A DNA stretch of 64,000 nucleotides, taken from the NCBI GenBank assembly GCA_963921305.4, contig CAWUEX030000003.1, positions 62,001-126,000 of the forward strand, read 5' to 3'. The stretch is from CAWUEX02 sp963921305 (lineage in GTDB: Bacteria; Pseudomonadota; Alphaproteobacteria; Rhodospirillales; Rhodospirillaceae). Below the pieces are notes generated by a model, which made no database searches, was not told where the DNA came from, and was given only the letters and a program-made list of their open reading frames with translations. The first letter of the stretch is position 1. Every line of letters begins with the position of its first letter. Positions 15,807-24,650 of the stretch are shown piece by piece. Made by a program: the position numbers and the translations under genes.

Positions 15807-16610
15807 ATGGACGGCACGCAGACAGACTCCCCTCTGCCCGAAGAGGTTCTAACCGCACATCAACGGGAAACGCGCAATTTGGTGCGCGCCATGATGGCGC
15901 TGACCGGCCAGTCGGCCAGTGCCCTGGCCGCCGCTGCTGGGCTGACGCCCTCGACCGTCAACCGTTTCATGCACAAGCCGGTGCGTCATACGCTCAGCCA
16001 GCGCACCATGCTGGCGCTCCTCACCCACACCTTCTCGACCTTGCAGGACATTGTCCCGGCGCGGCGGGACCGGCGTGCGCTCGCCGATCTCATGCCCGCA
16101 CTCGCCGTCTATGAGCGCGGCATGCTGGAACTCGCACCGGATTTGGACACCATTCTGAAAGACGTGCGCGCCGCAGCCGGGCCGCAGTCATCGCTCACAG
16201 GGTATTCAGGGGAACCCGGCCCGCCGCCCAACCTCCCGGTGGTGTTGGTCTCGACCCAGGACGTTCAAGTGGCGGACGGAAATTTCGATGCCGCGCCGAT
16301 GCGCACCCAACGTCCGCCATTTCTATGGAGTGATCCCCTTGCCTTCGCCGTTCTCATGCCCGACGACACCCTGATGCCACGCTACGATGCTGGCGACATG
16401 CTGTATGCCAGCCCCGCCCAATCACTCGACGGCCCGAAAGTGGACGTTGTGCTGGCCAGAAAAGACGGAGGGTTTGTCATCGGACAACTGGTCGCCGTGA
16501 CCGCGCACTCAATCGCCATCGGCACGCTGTATCCGGTCGCCAATGAGTTTTACGACCGCGACCGCATCGCCGGTGCCTATCGAATCGTCGGCGCTCAGCG
16601 CCTGCAGTAA
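15807..16610 (+). CDS. phage repressor: HTH plus S24-like domain, protease residues lost
   Basis: This is a 267-residue protein. An N-terminal helix-turn-helix (about 36-57: ASALAAAAGLTPSTVNRFM) binds operator DNA. The C-terminal 95 residues follow the LexA/CI S24 fold. Where active family members have a GDSMEP-type nucleophile motif, this protein has DDTLMP (Thr188). At the catalytic Lys position it has Ile225 (FVIGQL). Self-cleavage is therefore unlikely and induction would not follow the usual RecA route. It is transcribed away from the phage genes and marks the right end of the prophage. Confidence 0.8.
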   Translation: MDGTQTDSPLPEEVLTAHQRETRNLVRAMMALTGQSASALAAAAGLTPSTVNRFMHKPVRHTLSQRTMLALLTHTFSTLQDIVPARRDRRALADLMPALAVYERGMLELAPDLDTILKDVRAAAGPQSSLTGYSGEPGPPPNLPVVLVSTQDVQVADGNFDAAPMRTQRPPFLWSDPLAFAVLMPDDTLMPRYDAGDMLYASPAQSLDGPKVDVVLARKDGGFVIGQLVAVTAHSIAIGTLYPVANEFYDRDRIAGAYRIVGAQRLQ

Positions 16611-16618
16611 GAGAAACG

Positions 16619-17128
16619 CTAGTGGTTCAGGGTTGCGGTGACCGGCGTCAGCGGTCCGGCCACTTCAAAAGCAACCTTTTCATGCTTCGGTTTGGAGAGG
16701 CGAATTTTCGGATCATTGCTCAGACCGAACGGTTCGTCGGGTAAGCCAATCCAGGTCTTATCGAACTTGGTGTCCCCGTCTTCATCGTGATATAGCGCAA
16801 GCGCGTAGACCCCAGCGCGCTCGACAGGAATACACACCAGCGTCTGGCCGGTCACAGCCGGCTCTCTGATGCGGGCCAATTTTTGGCCCTTGCCGAGCCA
16901 CTTTTCCGGGTCGTCCCCATGCAAATCGACGGTGATCGTCCCCTCGGCCTTCCGGACGTCTTCGACAGTGAGAAGGATCGAATAGGGCGCCGCTCCGCAT
17001 TCGGAGCTCTCGATTGCCGCCAGCTGCTGCCCATTTGACTCCTGCGCGAAGGCCGGTCCACCAGGGAGCCCGCCCGCCAGGGTAAGGACAAAGATTGAAA
17101 GAGTGATGTCAGGCCGCTTGCTGTGCAT
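16619..17128 (-). CDS. DUF2141 domain-containing exported protein
   Basis: This 169-residue protein has a signal peptide (cleavage likely after AFA, near residue 28). The mature part fits DUF2141: alternating beta strands with GTITVDLHGD, a conserved VYALALYHDEDGDTKFD motif and GLPDEPFGLSND near the end. The function of this family is not known; the fold is thought to be an Ig-like beta sandwich. Its stop lies 8 bp from the convergent repressor stop, marking the phage/chromosome junction. Confidence 0.85.
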   Translation of the reverse strand: MHSKRPDITLSIFVLTLAGGLPGGPAFAQESNGQQLAAIESSECGAAPYSILLTVEDVRKAEGTITVDLHGDDPEKWLGKGQKLARIREPAVTGQTLVCIPVERAGVYALALYHDEDGDTKFDKTWIGLPDEPFGLSNDPKIRLSKPKHEKVAFEVAGPLTPVTATLNH

Positions 17129-17213
17129 CCTCGGAATATAGCCGAAATTTTATTGCTTTGCAGGCCGATAACAAAAGATTCATGTGCACAGGCAAAGGAA
17201 GCGCCAATCGCCG

Positions 17214-18755
17214 TCAATGCGCCGGGTTCAGATACAAGTCATGGTACGAAATGTAACCGACGTGATTGGCATACCCTCGCAGGTCGCGATGGAGAGCGTC
17301 AAACCGCGCCAAGTCGTAAAGCAGGATTCCGGGCGCCTGACCGCGTTGCCGGCGAAGCACTTGCTGGGTCAGTACCCGGCGTTCCTCAAGGTCAAATGTC
17401 CGCATCGCCCTTCCTAGCAAGGGCATCAGTTCTTCGTCGCAATACCACGGAACCGCTTTCAGGCAACTGTGGCGCACAAAGGCGCGCAGGGCATCAAGCG
17501 ACGGCGCAATGCCATAGTCTATTCCGAATGCCTCGCCACCCCACTGTCCTTGATGAATACCCTTGGCGTACGTCGCGACCGGCACCGCCCGGAGCTCGAC
17601 CTCGACCCCGACCTGAGCGAGATCCGCCACCACCTGCTGATAGCCCGGACCGGCAAAGGACGATGTGACATTTAGAACCTCAGCCGCCATGGCGAACCCG
17701 TCGGGGTATCCGGCCTGCGCCAACATCTCTTTGGCTCGCTCTGGATCGTATGGATACGCCGGTAGGTCGGGATCAAACCCAAACGCGATCGCAGGCGTGG
17801 TCTGAGTCGCGACCCGGGACTTACCGAGCAGCAAGCCGTCGACGATAGCCGTTTTGTTGACGGCATAGTTGAGAGCTCGGCGCACATTTACATCGCGCAA
17901 CGGGGAATCTTTCTGCAGATTGAACGCCAACACGATCATGCTGGGCTCGGCCTGGGCGGCCATGCGATGCCCCATGCTCTCAACTGCCGGGGTCTCATCG
18001 GGTCCGAGCAGAATCGCAACGTGAACCCTGTCAGACTGCAACGCCTGAAATCGCGCGGTGGGGCTGGGCACCGACAGGATCGTGAGTCGGTCGGTCTTGC
18101 TTTGCCGCCATGCGTCCTCGCGCGCAACCAGGCGTAATTCGGTGGACGTCCAGCGCTCCATAATAAAGGGCGTGGTGCCGATCGGCTCTAAGGCGAACCG
18201 GTCCGCCCCGACTGCTTGCCAATAGCGCGTTGGGACGTAGCGCAACATCGACAGATCGTGAGGCAGAAACGGGTTGGGATGTTCTGTCTCAACATGAACG
18301 GTGAGGTCATCAATGACATGCACGGCTTTGACATAAGCCAGCTCACTGGCCGTCACATAGCTTTGCCCCTCTTCAGACTTGATGATCCCGAAGGTATCGC
18401 GCACCACGGCTGCATTGAAGGGCTCGCCGTTCGAGAACGATACATCGGGGCGGAGGTCGAACTGCCACAGCGTCGGCGACAGCGCCTGCCAGGACGTGGC
18501 CAGCAGCGGCTTCGCTTCGCCATCCTGGCCGACATAGGTGAGCGCATCGAACAACGCGGCAAATGTATAGAGCGACGGAGTGTTGACCAGGCCGAGCGGA
18601 TTGCCGCGCGTTGTTGGAAAGGACTGAATCGCAACCCTGACCTCCGCGCGCACCGACCCCGCAAAGTAAGGTAGATTTGCGAGCAGGGCGATGAATCCGA
18701 CCAATCCCGCAACATATAACCTGGTCAAAGCCCTACGCAGGGTTGACAGAGGCAT
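17214..18755 (-). CDS. ABC transporter substrate-binding protein, oligopeptide family
   Basis: This is a 513-residue periplasmic binding protein of the SBP_bac_5 (DppA/OppA) type. The start at 18755 gives a normal signal peptide (hydrophobic 12-28, cleavage after VRA); the longer frame has a poor N-terminus. Family motifs include LFDALTYVGQDG, LRPDVSFSNGEPFNA, VRRALNYAVNK and YPYDPERAKEMLAQAGYPDGF. No permease or ATPase genes are nearby. It diverges from the CMD-like operon across about 58 bp, implying shared control. The ligand is unknown. Confidence 0.9.
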   Translation of the reverse strand: MPLSTLRRALTRLYVAGLVGFIALLANLPYFAGSVRAEVRVAIQSFPTTRGNPLGLVNTPSLYTFAALFDALTYVGQDGEAKPLLATSWQALSPTLWQFDLRPDVSFSNGEPFNAAVVRDTFGIIKSEEGQSYVTASELAYVKAVHVIDDLTVHVETEHPNPFLPHDLSMLRYVPTRYWQAVGADRFALEPIGTTPFIMERWTSTELRLVAREDAWRQSKTDRLTILSVPSPTARFQALQSDRVHVAILLGPDETPAVESMGHRMAAQAEPSMIVLAFNLQKDSPLRDVNVRRALNYAVNKTAIVDGLLLGKSRVATQTTPAIAFGFDPDLPAYPYDPERAKEMLAQAGYPDGFAMAAEVLNVTSSFAGPGYQQVVADLAQVGVEVELRAVPVATYAKGIHQGQWGGEAFGIDYGIAPSLDALRAFVRHSCLKAVPWYCDEELMPLLGRAMRTFDLEERRVLTQQVLRRQRGQAPGILLYDLARFDALHRDLRGYANHVGYISYHDLYLNPAH

Positions 18756-18813
18756 CCTCACGACGTGACGTATGGCTGATGCACAATACACTCCTGTGAT
18801 CAGGGTTTGTCCG

Positions 18814-19518
18814 ATGACCAAGTCTATACCCGATATCGATGTAGATGCAGCACTGCAACGGCTTGAAGCCGTGCGCAGCAAACGTGGCTATTTGCTGGCC
18901 CACCACGGTCTGCTCAGCCTGACCGCGCCGGATCTGCTTACCGCCTATGATGCCTGCTACACCGAGCTCACTCTCAAAGAGCGCACGCTCAAGGCCTTCG
19001 AGAAAGAGTTCATCTGGCTTGGCATCTTGGCGATCAAGGAAGAACACCTCGCCACCCAGCATGTCGATAAGTTCAAAGCGGCGGGAGGAACAGACGCCCA
19101 GGTCGTCCTCGCTCTGCGGCTGGCCGCGATCGCGCCGGGCATCGCCAGCTTCGCGTTCGGTGAAGCGCACTGGCGCGGCCGGATTCCGGACCTGGATGCC
19201 AAGCAACTCCACCTAGACGCAATCGATGCGTTGCGCGCCGGCACGGATGTCAGCGACGAATTGATCCAGATGGCCTGCACCTCAATCCAGACCAGCCGCC
19301 GCGGCTGGCCTGCCCTGCGCTGGCATATCGAAGAGTGCTATCGCTTGGGCGTGCCGGAGCCCCACCTGGCCGAGGCGCTGTCTTATTCGATGTTCACCGG
19401 CTCGATCCCGAACTTTATTGAGGGCTGTGACGTTTGGCGGGCGATGATCAAGGCGGGCGAGGTAGACGCCAGCGAACCGTTCAAGCTGTGGGCCGAAATT
19501 GATCAAGACGGTCCATAG
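18814..19518 (+). CDS. carboxymuconolactone decarboxylase-like (AhpD-type fold) protein
   Basis: This 234-residue all-helical protein has two CMD-like repeats (LKAFEKEFIWLGILAIKEEHLATQH split over ~70-95, and IQMACTSIQTSRRGWPALRWHIEECYRLG). The AhpD redox CxxC is absent, so a peroxidase-partner role is unlikely. CMD proteins otherwise catalyse decarboxylation or are uncharacterised. It is the first gene of a rightward operon with the GMC, PhyH, VOC and SBP genes. A start at 18772 is possible, but the ATG at 18814 leaves room for the divergent promoter. Confidence 0.7.
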   Translation: MTKSIPDIDVDAALQRLEAVRSKRGYLLAHHGLLSLTAPDLLTAYDACYTELTLKERTLKAFEKEFIWLGILAIKEEHLATQHVDKFKAAGGTDAQVVLALRLAAIAPGIASFAFGEAHWRGRIPDLDAKQLHLDAIDALRAGTDVSDELIQMACTSIQTSRRGWPALRWHIEECYRLGVPEPHLAEALSYSMFTGSIPNFIEGCDVWRAMIKAGEVDASEPFKLWAEIDQDGP

Positions 19519-19528
19519 CGGCGCGCCC

Positions 19529-21139
19529 ATGAACGATGGCCCTTCTTTTGATTACGTTATCGTCGGCGCTGGCGCAGCCGGCTGTGTACTAGCAGAGTTA
19601 CTATCTAGAGATCCTCACACCACCCTATGCGTCCTTGAAGCTGGCGGACGGGACTGGTCGCCGATACTGCGTATCCCCGCCGGTAAAGTGTACGCCCTCG
19701 GTAACCCGAAATATGACTGGCGCTATCAGACAGAACCAGATCCGACGCGCAACGGCAAAGTCGATATCTGGCCGCGCGGCAAGGTGGTCGGCGGCAGCAC
19801 GTCCATCAACGGGCTGTTTTATGTGCGCGGCCATCCCACCGACTTCGATCACTGGGCGGCGATGGGCAACACCGGGTGGGCGTATGCGGACGTCCTGACG
19901 TACTTCAAACAAATAGAATCCTACAACGGTGGTGACGAAAAATTCCGGGGGCGGGACGGCAAACTGCGCATCTCGGACGTCCCCGCGCCCCACGCCTTAA
20001 GTTTTCTGTTCGTCGACGCGGCGCAAGAAGCCGGAATTCCAAGCGCCCCGGATTACAACGGCGCCGAGCAAGAAGGGGCTGCCCTCGCCCAAACGACTAT
20101 TCATGGCGGGCTTCGCGAAAGCGCATCCCGCGCGTTCTTGCGCGAGGCCCTGAAACGTCCAAACGTCACCTTGATCACATCGGCCCACGTGGAAAACATA
20201 GACATCGAAAACAACGCCGCGGGCGGCGTGACGTATTCAAAACGGGGCCGGCGCCACTCTCTCCGCGCAGGACGAGAGGTGATCCTAGCAGCCGGTGCGG
20301 TGGCGACGCCGCAGCTGCTGATGTTGTCCGGCATCGGCCCGCCGGACCATTTGGCGGAAGTTGGTATTGAGACCAAAGCTGCACTGCCCGGGGTCGGCGA
20401 AAACCTTCAGGAACATTGCGGTGTGTGGATCACCCATGGCGTTCGTGACGGCATACGCACGGCCAACATGGACTACACCGTGTTCGGCGTTCTCAAACAC
20501 GGTTTGAAGTACGCTTTAACGCGGGACGGGCAGTGTGCGACACCGACGTCGCAGGCTTTGGCCTTCGTCAGAACCTCTGACGCCGAGAAAATTCCTGACG
20601 CTCAGATTCACTTTATGCCCATGGGGTATGACATGAGCGGCAGCGCCATCAAGGTTAGGCCGACCCCAGCGATGATGGCGGTGCCCAATGTCAGCCGCCC
20701 CAAAAGCCGAGGGGTGATACGTCTGTCGTCGCGGGACCCGCGCACGGCCCCAAAAATACTCCCGCGTCTGCTTGATCACCCGGACGACGTGCAACGCCTG
20801 ATCTCCGCCTGCAAAATTATCCGGCGTATTTTTGCCACACACGCCTTCTCGGACGCCGCCACGGACGAACTTTTTCCTGGACCCGGTGTGAAGACCGACG
20901 AAGACTGGGAGAGCTTCCTGCGCAAACATACCGGCCCCGTTTTTCACGTGGTTGGCACCTGCAAGATGGGCGCTGACGACATGTCGGTGGTAGGAAGCGA
21001 CCTCTGCGTTCATAATGTCGGCAAGTTACGTATCGTTGACGCGTCTGTTATGCCGACCATCACGAGTGGCAACACAAACGCCCCCACTATGATGATCGCC
21101 GCCAAGGCGGCGGACTTAATTCAGGCACGGCACAGTTAG
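19529..21139 (+). CDS. GMC-family FAD oxidoreductase
   Basis: This is a 536-residue flavoenzyme of the choline/alcohol dehydrogenase group. The FAD Rossmann motif is VIVGAGAAGCVLAELL (10-25). GMC signature 1 is GRGKVVGGSTSINGLFYVRG-like (near 87-105), signature 2 is GAVATPQLLMLSGIGP (near 255-270), and the C-terminal catalytic pair is HVVGTCKMG (His) and GNTNAPT (Asn). Such enzymes oxidise alcohols to aldehydes or ketones. It starts 10 bp after the CMD-like stop. The neighbouring dioxygenase and VOC genes suggest a small-molecule degradation pathway; the substrate is unknown. Confidence 0.9.
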   Translation: MNDGPSFDYVIVGAGAAGCVLAELLSRDPHTTLCVLEAGGRDWSPILRIPAGKVYALGNPKYDWRYQTEPDPTRNGKVDIWPRGKVVGGSTSINGLFYVRGHPTDFDHWAAMGNTGWAYADVLTYFKQIESYNGGDEKFRGRDGKLRISDVPAPHALSFLFVDAAQEAGIPSAPDYNGAEQEGAALAQTTIHGGLRESASRAFLREALKRPNVTLITSAHVENIDIENNAAGGVTYSKRGRRHSLRAGREVILAAGAVATPQLLMLSGIGPPDHLAEVGIETKAALPGVGENLQEHCGVWITHGVRDGIRTANMDYTVFGVLKHGLKYALTRDGQCATPTSQALAFVRTSDAEKIPDAQIHFMPMGYDMSGSAIKVRPTPAMMAVPNVSRPKSRGVIRLSSRDPRTAPKILPRLLDHPDDVQRLISACKIIRRIFATHAFSDAATDELFPGPGVKTDEDWESFLRKHTGPVFHVVGTCKMGADDMSVVGSDLCVHNVGKLRIVDASVMPTITSGNTNAPTMMIAAKAADLIQARHS

Positions 21140-21202
21140 TTTCTACCGGTTACGTTTGGATATCCCGAAGGCGCACGCCGCACAGAACACAGGACCGCCG
21201 CC

Positions 21203-22141
21203 ATGAATCGTACCCTGATGGCCAAAGTCACCGACGAGGACCGGGAAACGTACCGCCGTGATGGCGTGGTCTTGATCAAGGGTGCCTTCGATTCAGGCTG
21301 GATCGAATACCTGCTCGAATCCTGGAACCGGACACGCGGCCTCGGTCCCGAAGACACGTACAACCTGCCTGAGGAGTTTCTGACTCAGGACGCCGACCTC
21401 AAATCCGAGATCGACGCGATCAAAAGCGAGCATGCCGAACAAAGGCGGCTGTATACGGAGCAGGCTGAGGGATTTATCCGCTGCAAGTACATGCGGTGGT
21501 GGGTGCCTGAAATCGAGCGTTTCATCAGGGAGTCGCCCGCTGCCGAACTGGTCGGGCGGGTCATCGGCGCGACGGAAGTCCGCTTCTTTATCGATGCTAT
21601 CTTCATGAAAGAGCCCGCCTGCGAAACGAAGACGTACTGGCACTCGGATCAGTCGGCCTGGCCGGTGACAGGAGCCCACGTGCCAACCATGTGGATGCCT
21701 CTGTATCCGGTCAGCGCGGAACTCAGCAGCCTTGAATACATTGCCGGCAGCCATACCGAAGACGACATGTCATGGCCCAACACGGTCAACGCAAAGAAAA
21801 TCGGTCGGCCGCCAGGCCGCACTGAATACTATGACTGGGAGCAACGCCGGTCGGATCCGTCAGTCCCGTTTATCGCCTATGACATGGAACCGGGCGATGT
21901 CGTGATCCTCCATCCCGCGATGTATCATGGGGGCGGCGCAAACTTACATCCCACTCAGCCGCGCATTGCGTTGAGCACGCGCTGGTTCGGCAACGACATC
22001 CGGTGGGATCCGAGACCCGAGTGCATCAACATCCCCGGCATGCCGCGCACCGCTATGAGAAAGGGCGAGCCCGTCACCCAGGACAACATCTTCCCCATCG
22101 TCTGGACGGACTCAGCTGCCGGGAGCGAGGCAGCTCAATGA
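21203..22141 (+). CDS. phytanoyl-CoA dioxygenase (PhyH)-family oxygenase
   Basis: This is a 312-residue non-haem Fe(II)/2-oxoglutarate-type oxygenase. The iron-binding facial triad is visible as H147-S-D149 (TYWHSDQS) and a distal His in MYHGGGAN (H242), followed by Arg residues for 2-oxoglutarate (TQPRIALSTRW). The AGSH motif near 181-184 is typical. It would hydroxylate a substrate using O2. AGGA lies eight bases before the ATG. It is part of the GMC/VOC operon. Confidence 0.88.
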   Translation: MNRTLMAKVTDEDRETYRRDGVVLIKGAFDSGWIEYLLESWNRTRGLGPEDTYNLPEEFLTQDADLKSEIDAIKSEHAEQRRLYTEQAEGFIRCKYMRWWVPEIERFIRESPAAELVGRVIGATEVRFFIDAIFMKEPACETKTYWHSDQSAWPVTGAHVPTMWMPLYPVSAELSSLEYIAGSHTEDDMSWPNTVNAKKIGRPPGRTEYYDWEQRRSDPSVPFIAYDMEPGDVVILHPAMYHGGGANLHPTQPRIALSTRWFGNDIRWDPRPECINIPGMPRTAMRKGEPVTQDNIFPIVWTDSAAGSEAAQ

Positions 22142-22202
22142 GCCAGGGCCTTCGCAACCGAGGAAGAGACGTGTCCTTACTTACGTAACTGGAGAAATGA
22201 CC

Positions 22203-22580
22203 ATGATTTTTCACCATGTCGGCGTCGACGTATCTGACTTCAGCAAAAGCGAAAAACTGTATGACTCGCTGTTGTCCAAACTGGAAATCGAAAGCTATGA
22301 GATACCCGGCCACATCGCCAAGGCCTACGGGACTGAAACCTGCAGCTTTCGCATCGTGCAGGATGACTCGCGGGAGCTGTCGGCGAGTTCAAGCCATATT
22401 TGCCTGGCCGCACCGAGTGAACAGGCTGTGAAAGATTTCTATGAGGCGGGTACCACACTCGGAGCGGAAGGGGTGTTCTCCCCCAGCGAGTATGAAGACT
22501 GGGGCTGGCGTCACCTGACGGCGATGATCAAGGATTACGACGGCAACGCAATTGAGGCCGTGTACGTGGACAAGGGCTGA
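22203..22580 (+). CDS. VOC (glyoxalase/bleomycin-resistance) family protein
   Basis: This 125-residue protein has the two babab modules of the vicinal-oxygen-chelate fold: IFHHVGVDVSDFSKSEKLYDSLL at the start (given in full only in outline; His4/5 is the probable metal ligand) and a C-terminal IKDYDGNAIEAVY, with Glu as the second-half ligand. The ATG at 22203 is preferred because GGAG lies eight bases before it; an ATG at 22197 is only three bases from that site. Such proteins act as dioxygenases, isomerases or lyases. Confidence 0.85.
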   Translation: MIFHHVGVDVSDFSKSEKLYDSLLSKLEIESYEIPGHIAKAYGTETCSFRIVQDDSRELSASSSHICLAAPSEQAVKDFYEAGTTLGAEGVFSPSEYEDWGWRHLTAMIKDYDGNAIEAVYVDKG

Positions 22581-22593
22581 CCGCGAACAGGGC

Positions 22594-24159
22594 ATGGCGC
22601 ACTCCAGCGACTTGAGAGACGGGGTTTCAACCGGCTCGTCAGCCGGCGTACGAGTCCTGGTTCTCATTCTAGGGCTCACATGGGTCGCGACGCCTTCTGT
22701 AGGGCACGCCGCGTCCATCCACCTGACTGCCTCGGCGCCCTGGCGGTTCTTCGCCGACCCCCTCGCCGACGCCACAGGGTCGGCTTTGCTGCCGGCCGTT
22801 TTCGATGCGCTGACCGTCGTTGAGACGGATGGCAGCGTCCAACCTGCCCTGGCTGAGTCCTGGCACAACGATGGCGATAGGGTTTGGACCTTCAAATTAA
22901 GGCCCAATGTTGTTTTCAGCGATGGTACACCGGTCGACGCAAACGCCGTTGTTGAGTGTCTGTCGATGCAGAGCGGTGAGGACGGTAAGGTCTACGCGCC
23001 TTATCTCTACACCAGTGAAATTGCCGGTGTGCGAGCGCTGTCGGACACAGAAATCGAGATCACAACGCATCGCAAAGACGCCCTGCTGGACCGCAAGCTT
23101 TCAAGCGTCAGCATTTTTAGTGTCGCGGCGCTAAACAGGATAGGACGGCCAGACTTCGCGCGGGCCCCGGTGGGGTCCGGCCCGTTTACGCCCGAAAGCT
23201 GGTCGCGCGACGGCACCCGGGTGGTTTTGCAGCGTGTCCCGTCATCCTGGCGGGTGTCCAGCCACGTCGAGCGGGTTGAGATTGCCGTGATCACCGATGC
23301 CACGGCGCGGCTGCAAAACATCCTGTCCGACGGCACAGACATATCGATGAACATCGATCCCGATGTTATCTCGACGGTCGAGGATGCGGGATATCGCGTC
23401 AGTGTGCGGCCGGGACCGGTGATCATTGGACTGTTGTTGCGGACCACAGGCGACGCCGCCGCGCCGCTGCTTGATCGCCGCGTGCGCCGCGCCCTCAACA
23501 TGGCCGTCAACAGGGACAGCATCTCGCAAAATATCCTCCGCGGGACAATGCCTCCCGCGACGCAGCTCGCAACCCCCGAAGCTTTGGGATACGACCCTGC
23601 GATTGAGCCCTATGCGTTTGACCCGGACAGGGCCAGAAACATGCTGGCGGACGCGGGGTATCCGCAGGGCTTTGACTTGACCGCAACCGTTATGACCGGG
23701 CAGTTCCCCGCCGATACGCTGATCTATCAACAGGTGGCCCAAGATCTGAGAGCCATCGGCGTGAACATCACAATCGGCAGCCTGCCGGTTATTGAATTTA
23801 TACGCCGGCGGTCCGTAAACGCGTGGGAGGGGATCGACGTCATTTCGTCGCTGTCATCCCACTACAGACAAGGCGACATCAGCGGCGCCGCGGAGTTGCT
23901 CTCCTGCACCGATGTGAGATCAACCTTCTGCGATCCAGAAACCGACGACTTACTCAAGAGATCGCATCAGGAAATGAACCCGGCGGCGCGGGAAGACCTT
24001 CTCAAGACCGTCAACGCGCGCATCCATGACCTTGCGCCGATCATGGTTATCGCCCAGTACGCATCGATCGAAGCCTTGTCGCCCCGGATCGCGGCCTTTC
24101 CCGAATACCCGCTGGGCAAGATGAGATTCGAGCGTATCGAACTCACCCAAGACCGCTAG
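22594..24159 (+). CDS. second ABC transporter substrate-binding protein, oligopeptide family
   Basis: This 521-residue SBP_bac_5 protein has a long N-region signal peptide (hydrophobic ~21-36, cleavage near GHAA). Motifs parallel the first SBP: FDALTVVETDGSVQPALAESW, LRPNVVFSDGTPVDANAVVE, VRRALNMAVNRDSI and YAFDPDRARNMLADAGYPQGF. It starts 13 bp after the VOC stop, so it closes the operon. As with 17214-18755, no permease or ATPase gene is in view. The two proteins are clearly diverged paralogues. Confidence 0.9.
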   Translation: MAHSSDLRDGVSTGSSAGVRVLVLILGLTWVATPSVGHAASIHLTASAPWRFFADPLADATGSALLPAVFDALTVVETDGSVQPALAESWHNDGDRVWTFKLRPNVVFSDGTPVDANAVVECLSMQSGEDGKVYAPYLYTSEIAGVRALSDTEIEITTHRKDALLDRKLSSVSIFSVAALNRIGRPDFARAPVGSGPFTPESWSRDGTRVVLQRVPSSWRVSSHVERVEIAVITDATARLQNILSDGTDISMNIDPDVISTVEDAGYRVSVRPGPVIIGLLLRTTGDAAAPLLDRRVRRALNMAVNRDSISQNILRGTMPPATQLATPEALGYDPAIEPYAFDPDRARNMLADAGYPQGFDLTATVMTGQFPADTLIYQQVAQDLRAIGVNITIGSLPVIEFIRRRSVNAWEGIDVISSLSSHYRQGDISGAAELLSCTDVRSTFCDPETDDLLKRSHQEMNPAAREDLLKTVNARIHDLAPIMVIAQYASIEALSPRIAAFPEYPLGKMRFERIELTQDR

Positions 24160-24461
24160 CGCCCTGCGCGTCCCGCGCGATCGTCCGCGCAAAAAAAGCC
24201 GGGAAAAACTTTTGCTGACAAAAAAATCGAGGAACGAGCCCATGCACGCCACGGGTTTGTGCGGGGCCAGTCTAAATTCGTCAACGAATTCAGAGGCTTA
24301 TTTTTGAGTCAAACGAGCCCATGCACGCCTAAAATCATCGGATTTGTCTGGACGTCTGCACGAATTTGAAAGGGATGTATGGCAAGGTGACGGGATCGGG
24401 CGAGACACAACGTACGCGTTTAACGTCGGGGCTGAGCGAATTCGATTTTGTGGGGAATCGG
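24160..24461. repeat. 302-bp non-coding stretch with an 18-bp direct repeat
   Basis: No gene is seen. AACGAGCCCATGCACGCC occurs at 24233-24250 and again at 24312-24329, 79 bp apart, with a small palindrome (AATTCG-TCAA-CGAATT) between them. Several A-runs are present but no terminator hairpin with a proper T-run was found. The repeats may belong to a dispersed family. Confidence 0.45.
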
Positions 24462-24538
24462 TGGTAGCGGAGGAGAGACTTGAACTCCCGACACATGGAT
24501 TATGATTCCACTGCTCTAACCAGCTGAGCTACTCCGCC
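24462..24538 (-). tRNA. tRNA-Met (CAT), elongator type
   Basis: The 77-nt minus-strand sequence starts GGCGGAGTAGCTCAGCTGG and ends CCGCTACCA, with encoded CCA. The acceptor stem GGCGGAG pairs with CTCCGCT allowing one non-Watson-Crick pair. The anticodon arm is GTGGA-ATCATAA-TCCAT (anticodon CAT), and the T arm is GGGAG-TTCAAGT-CTCTC. It matches alphaproteobacterial elongator tRNA-Met rather than the initiator, which would start with C/unpaired 1:72 and carry three GC pairs in the anticodon stem. Confidence 0.93.
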
Positions 24539-24650
24539 ATCGCCGAAAAGCGCGGTTTTGTACGCCCGGGCGGCGGGAATGTCAAATCACCCAAGCGTCG
24601 TCAAAATGAGGATTCATGTGGAAGACCAGCGGTGCCACCGGGCGCCATAA

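Larger units (their letters stand above)
1..16610. mobile_element. prophage (partial, probably defective) with cargo insertions
   Basis: The segment holds a phage late-gene block read leftward: lysis genes, 3-TM holin, M15 endolysin, small and large terminase subunits, and a P22-like portal. A divergent HTH/S24 repressor sits at the right end. AT-richer genes on both strands interrupt the GC-rich phage backbone. The portal is broken by a stop codon, and pieces of terminase and cargo genes are duplicated. No integrase, attachment site or tail genes are visible, so the left end lies outside the window and the right boundary (near the repressor stop, just before the DUF2141 gene) is an inference. 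Confidence 0.85.
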
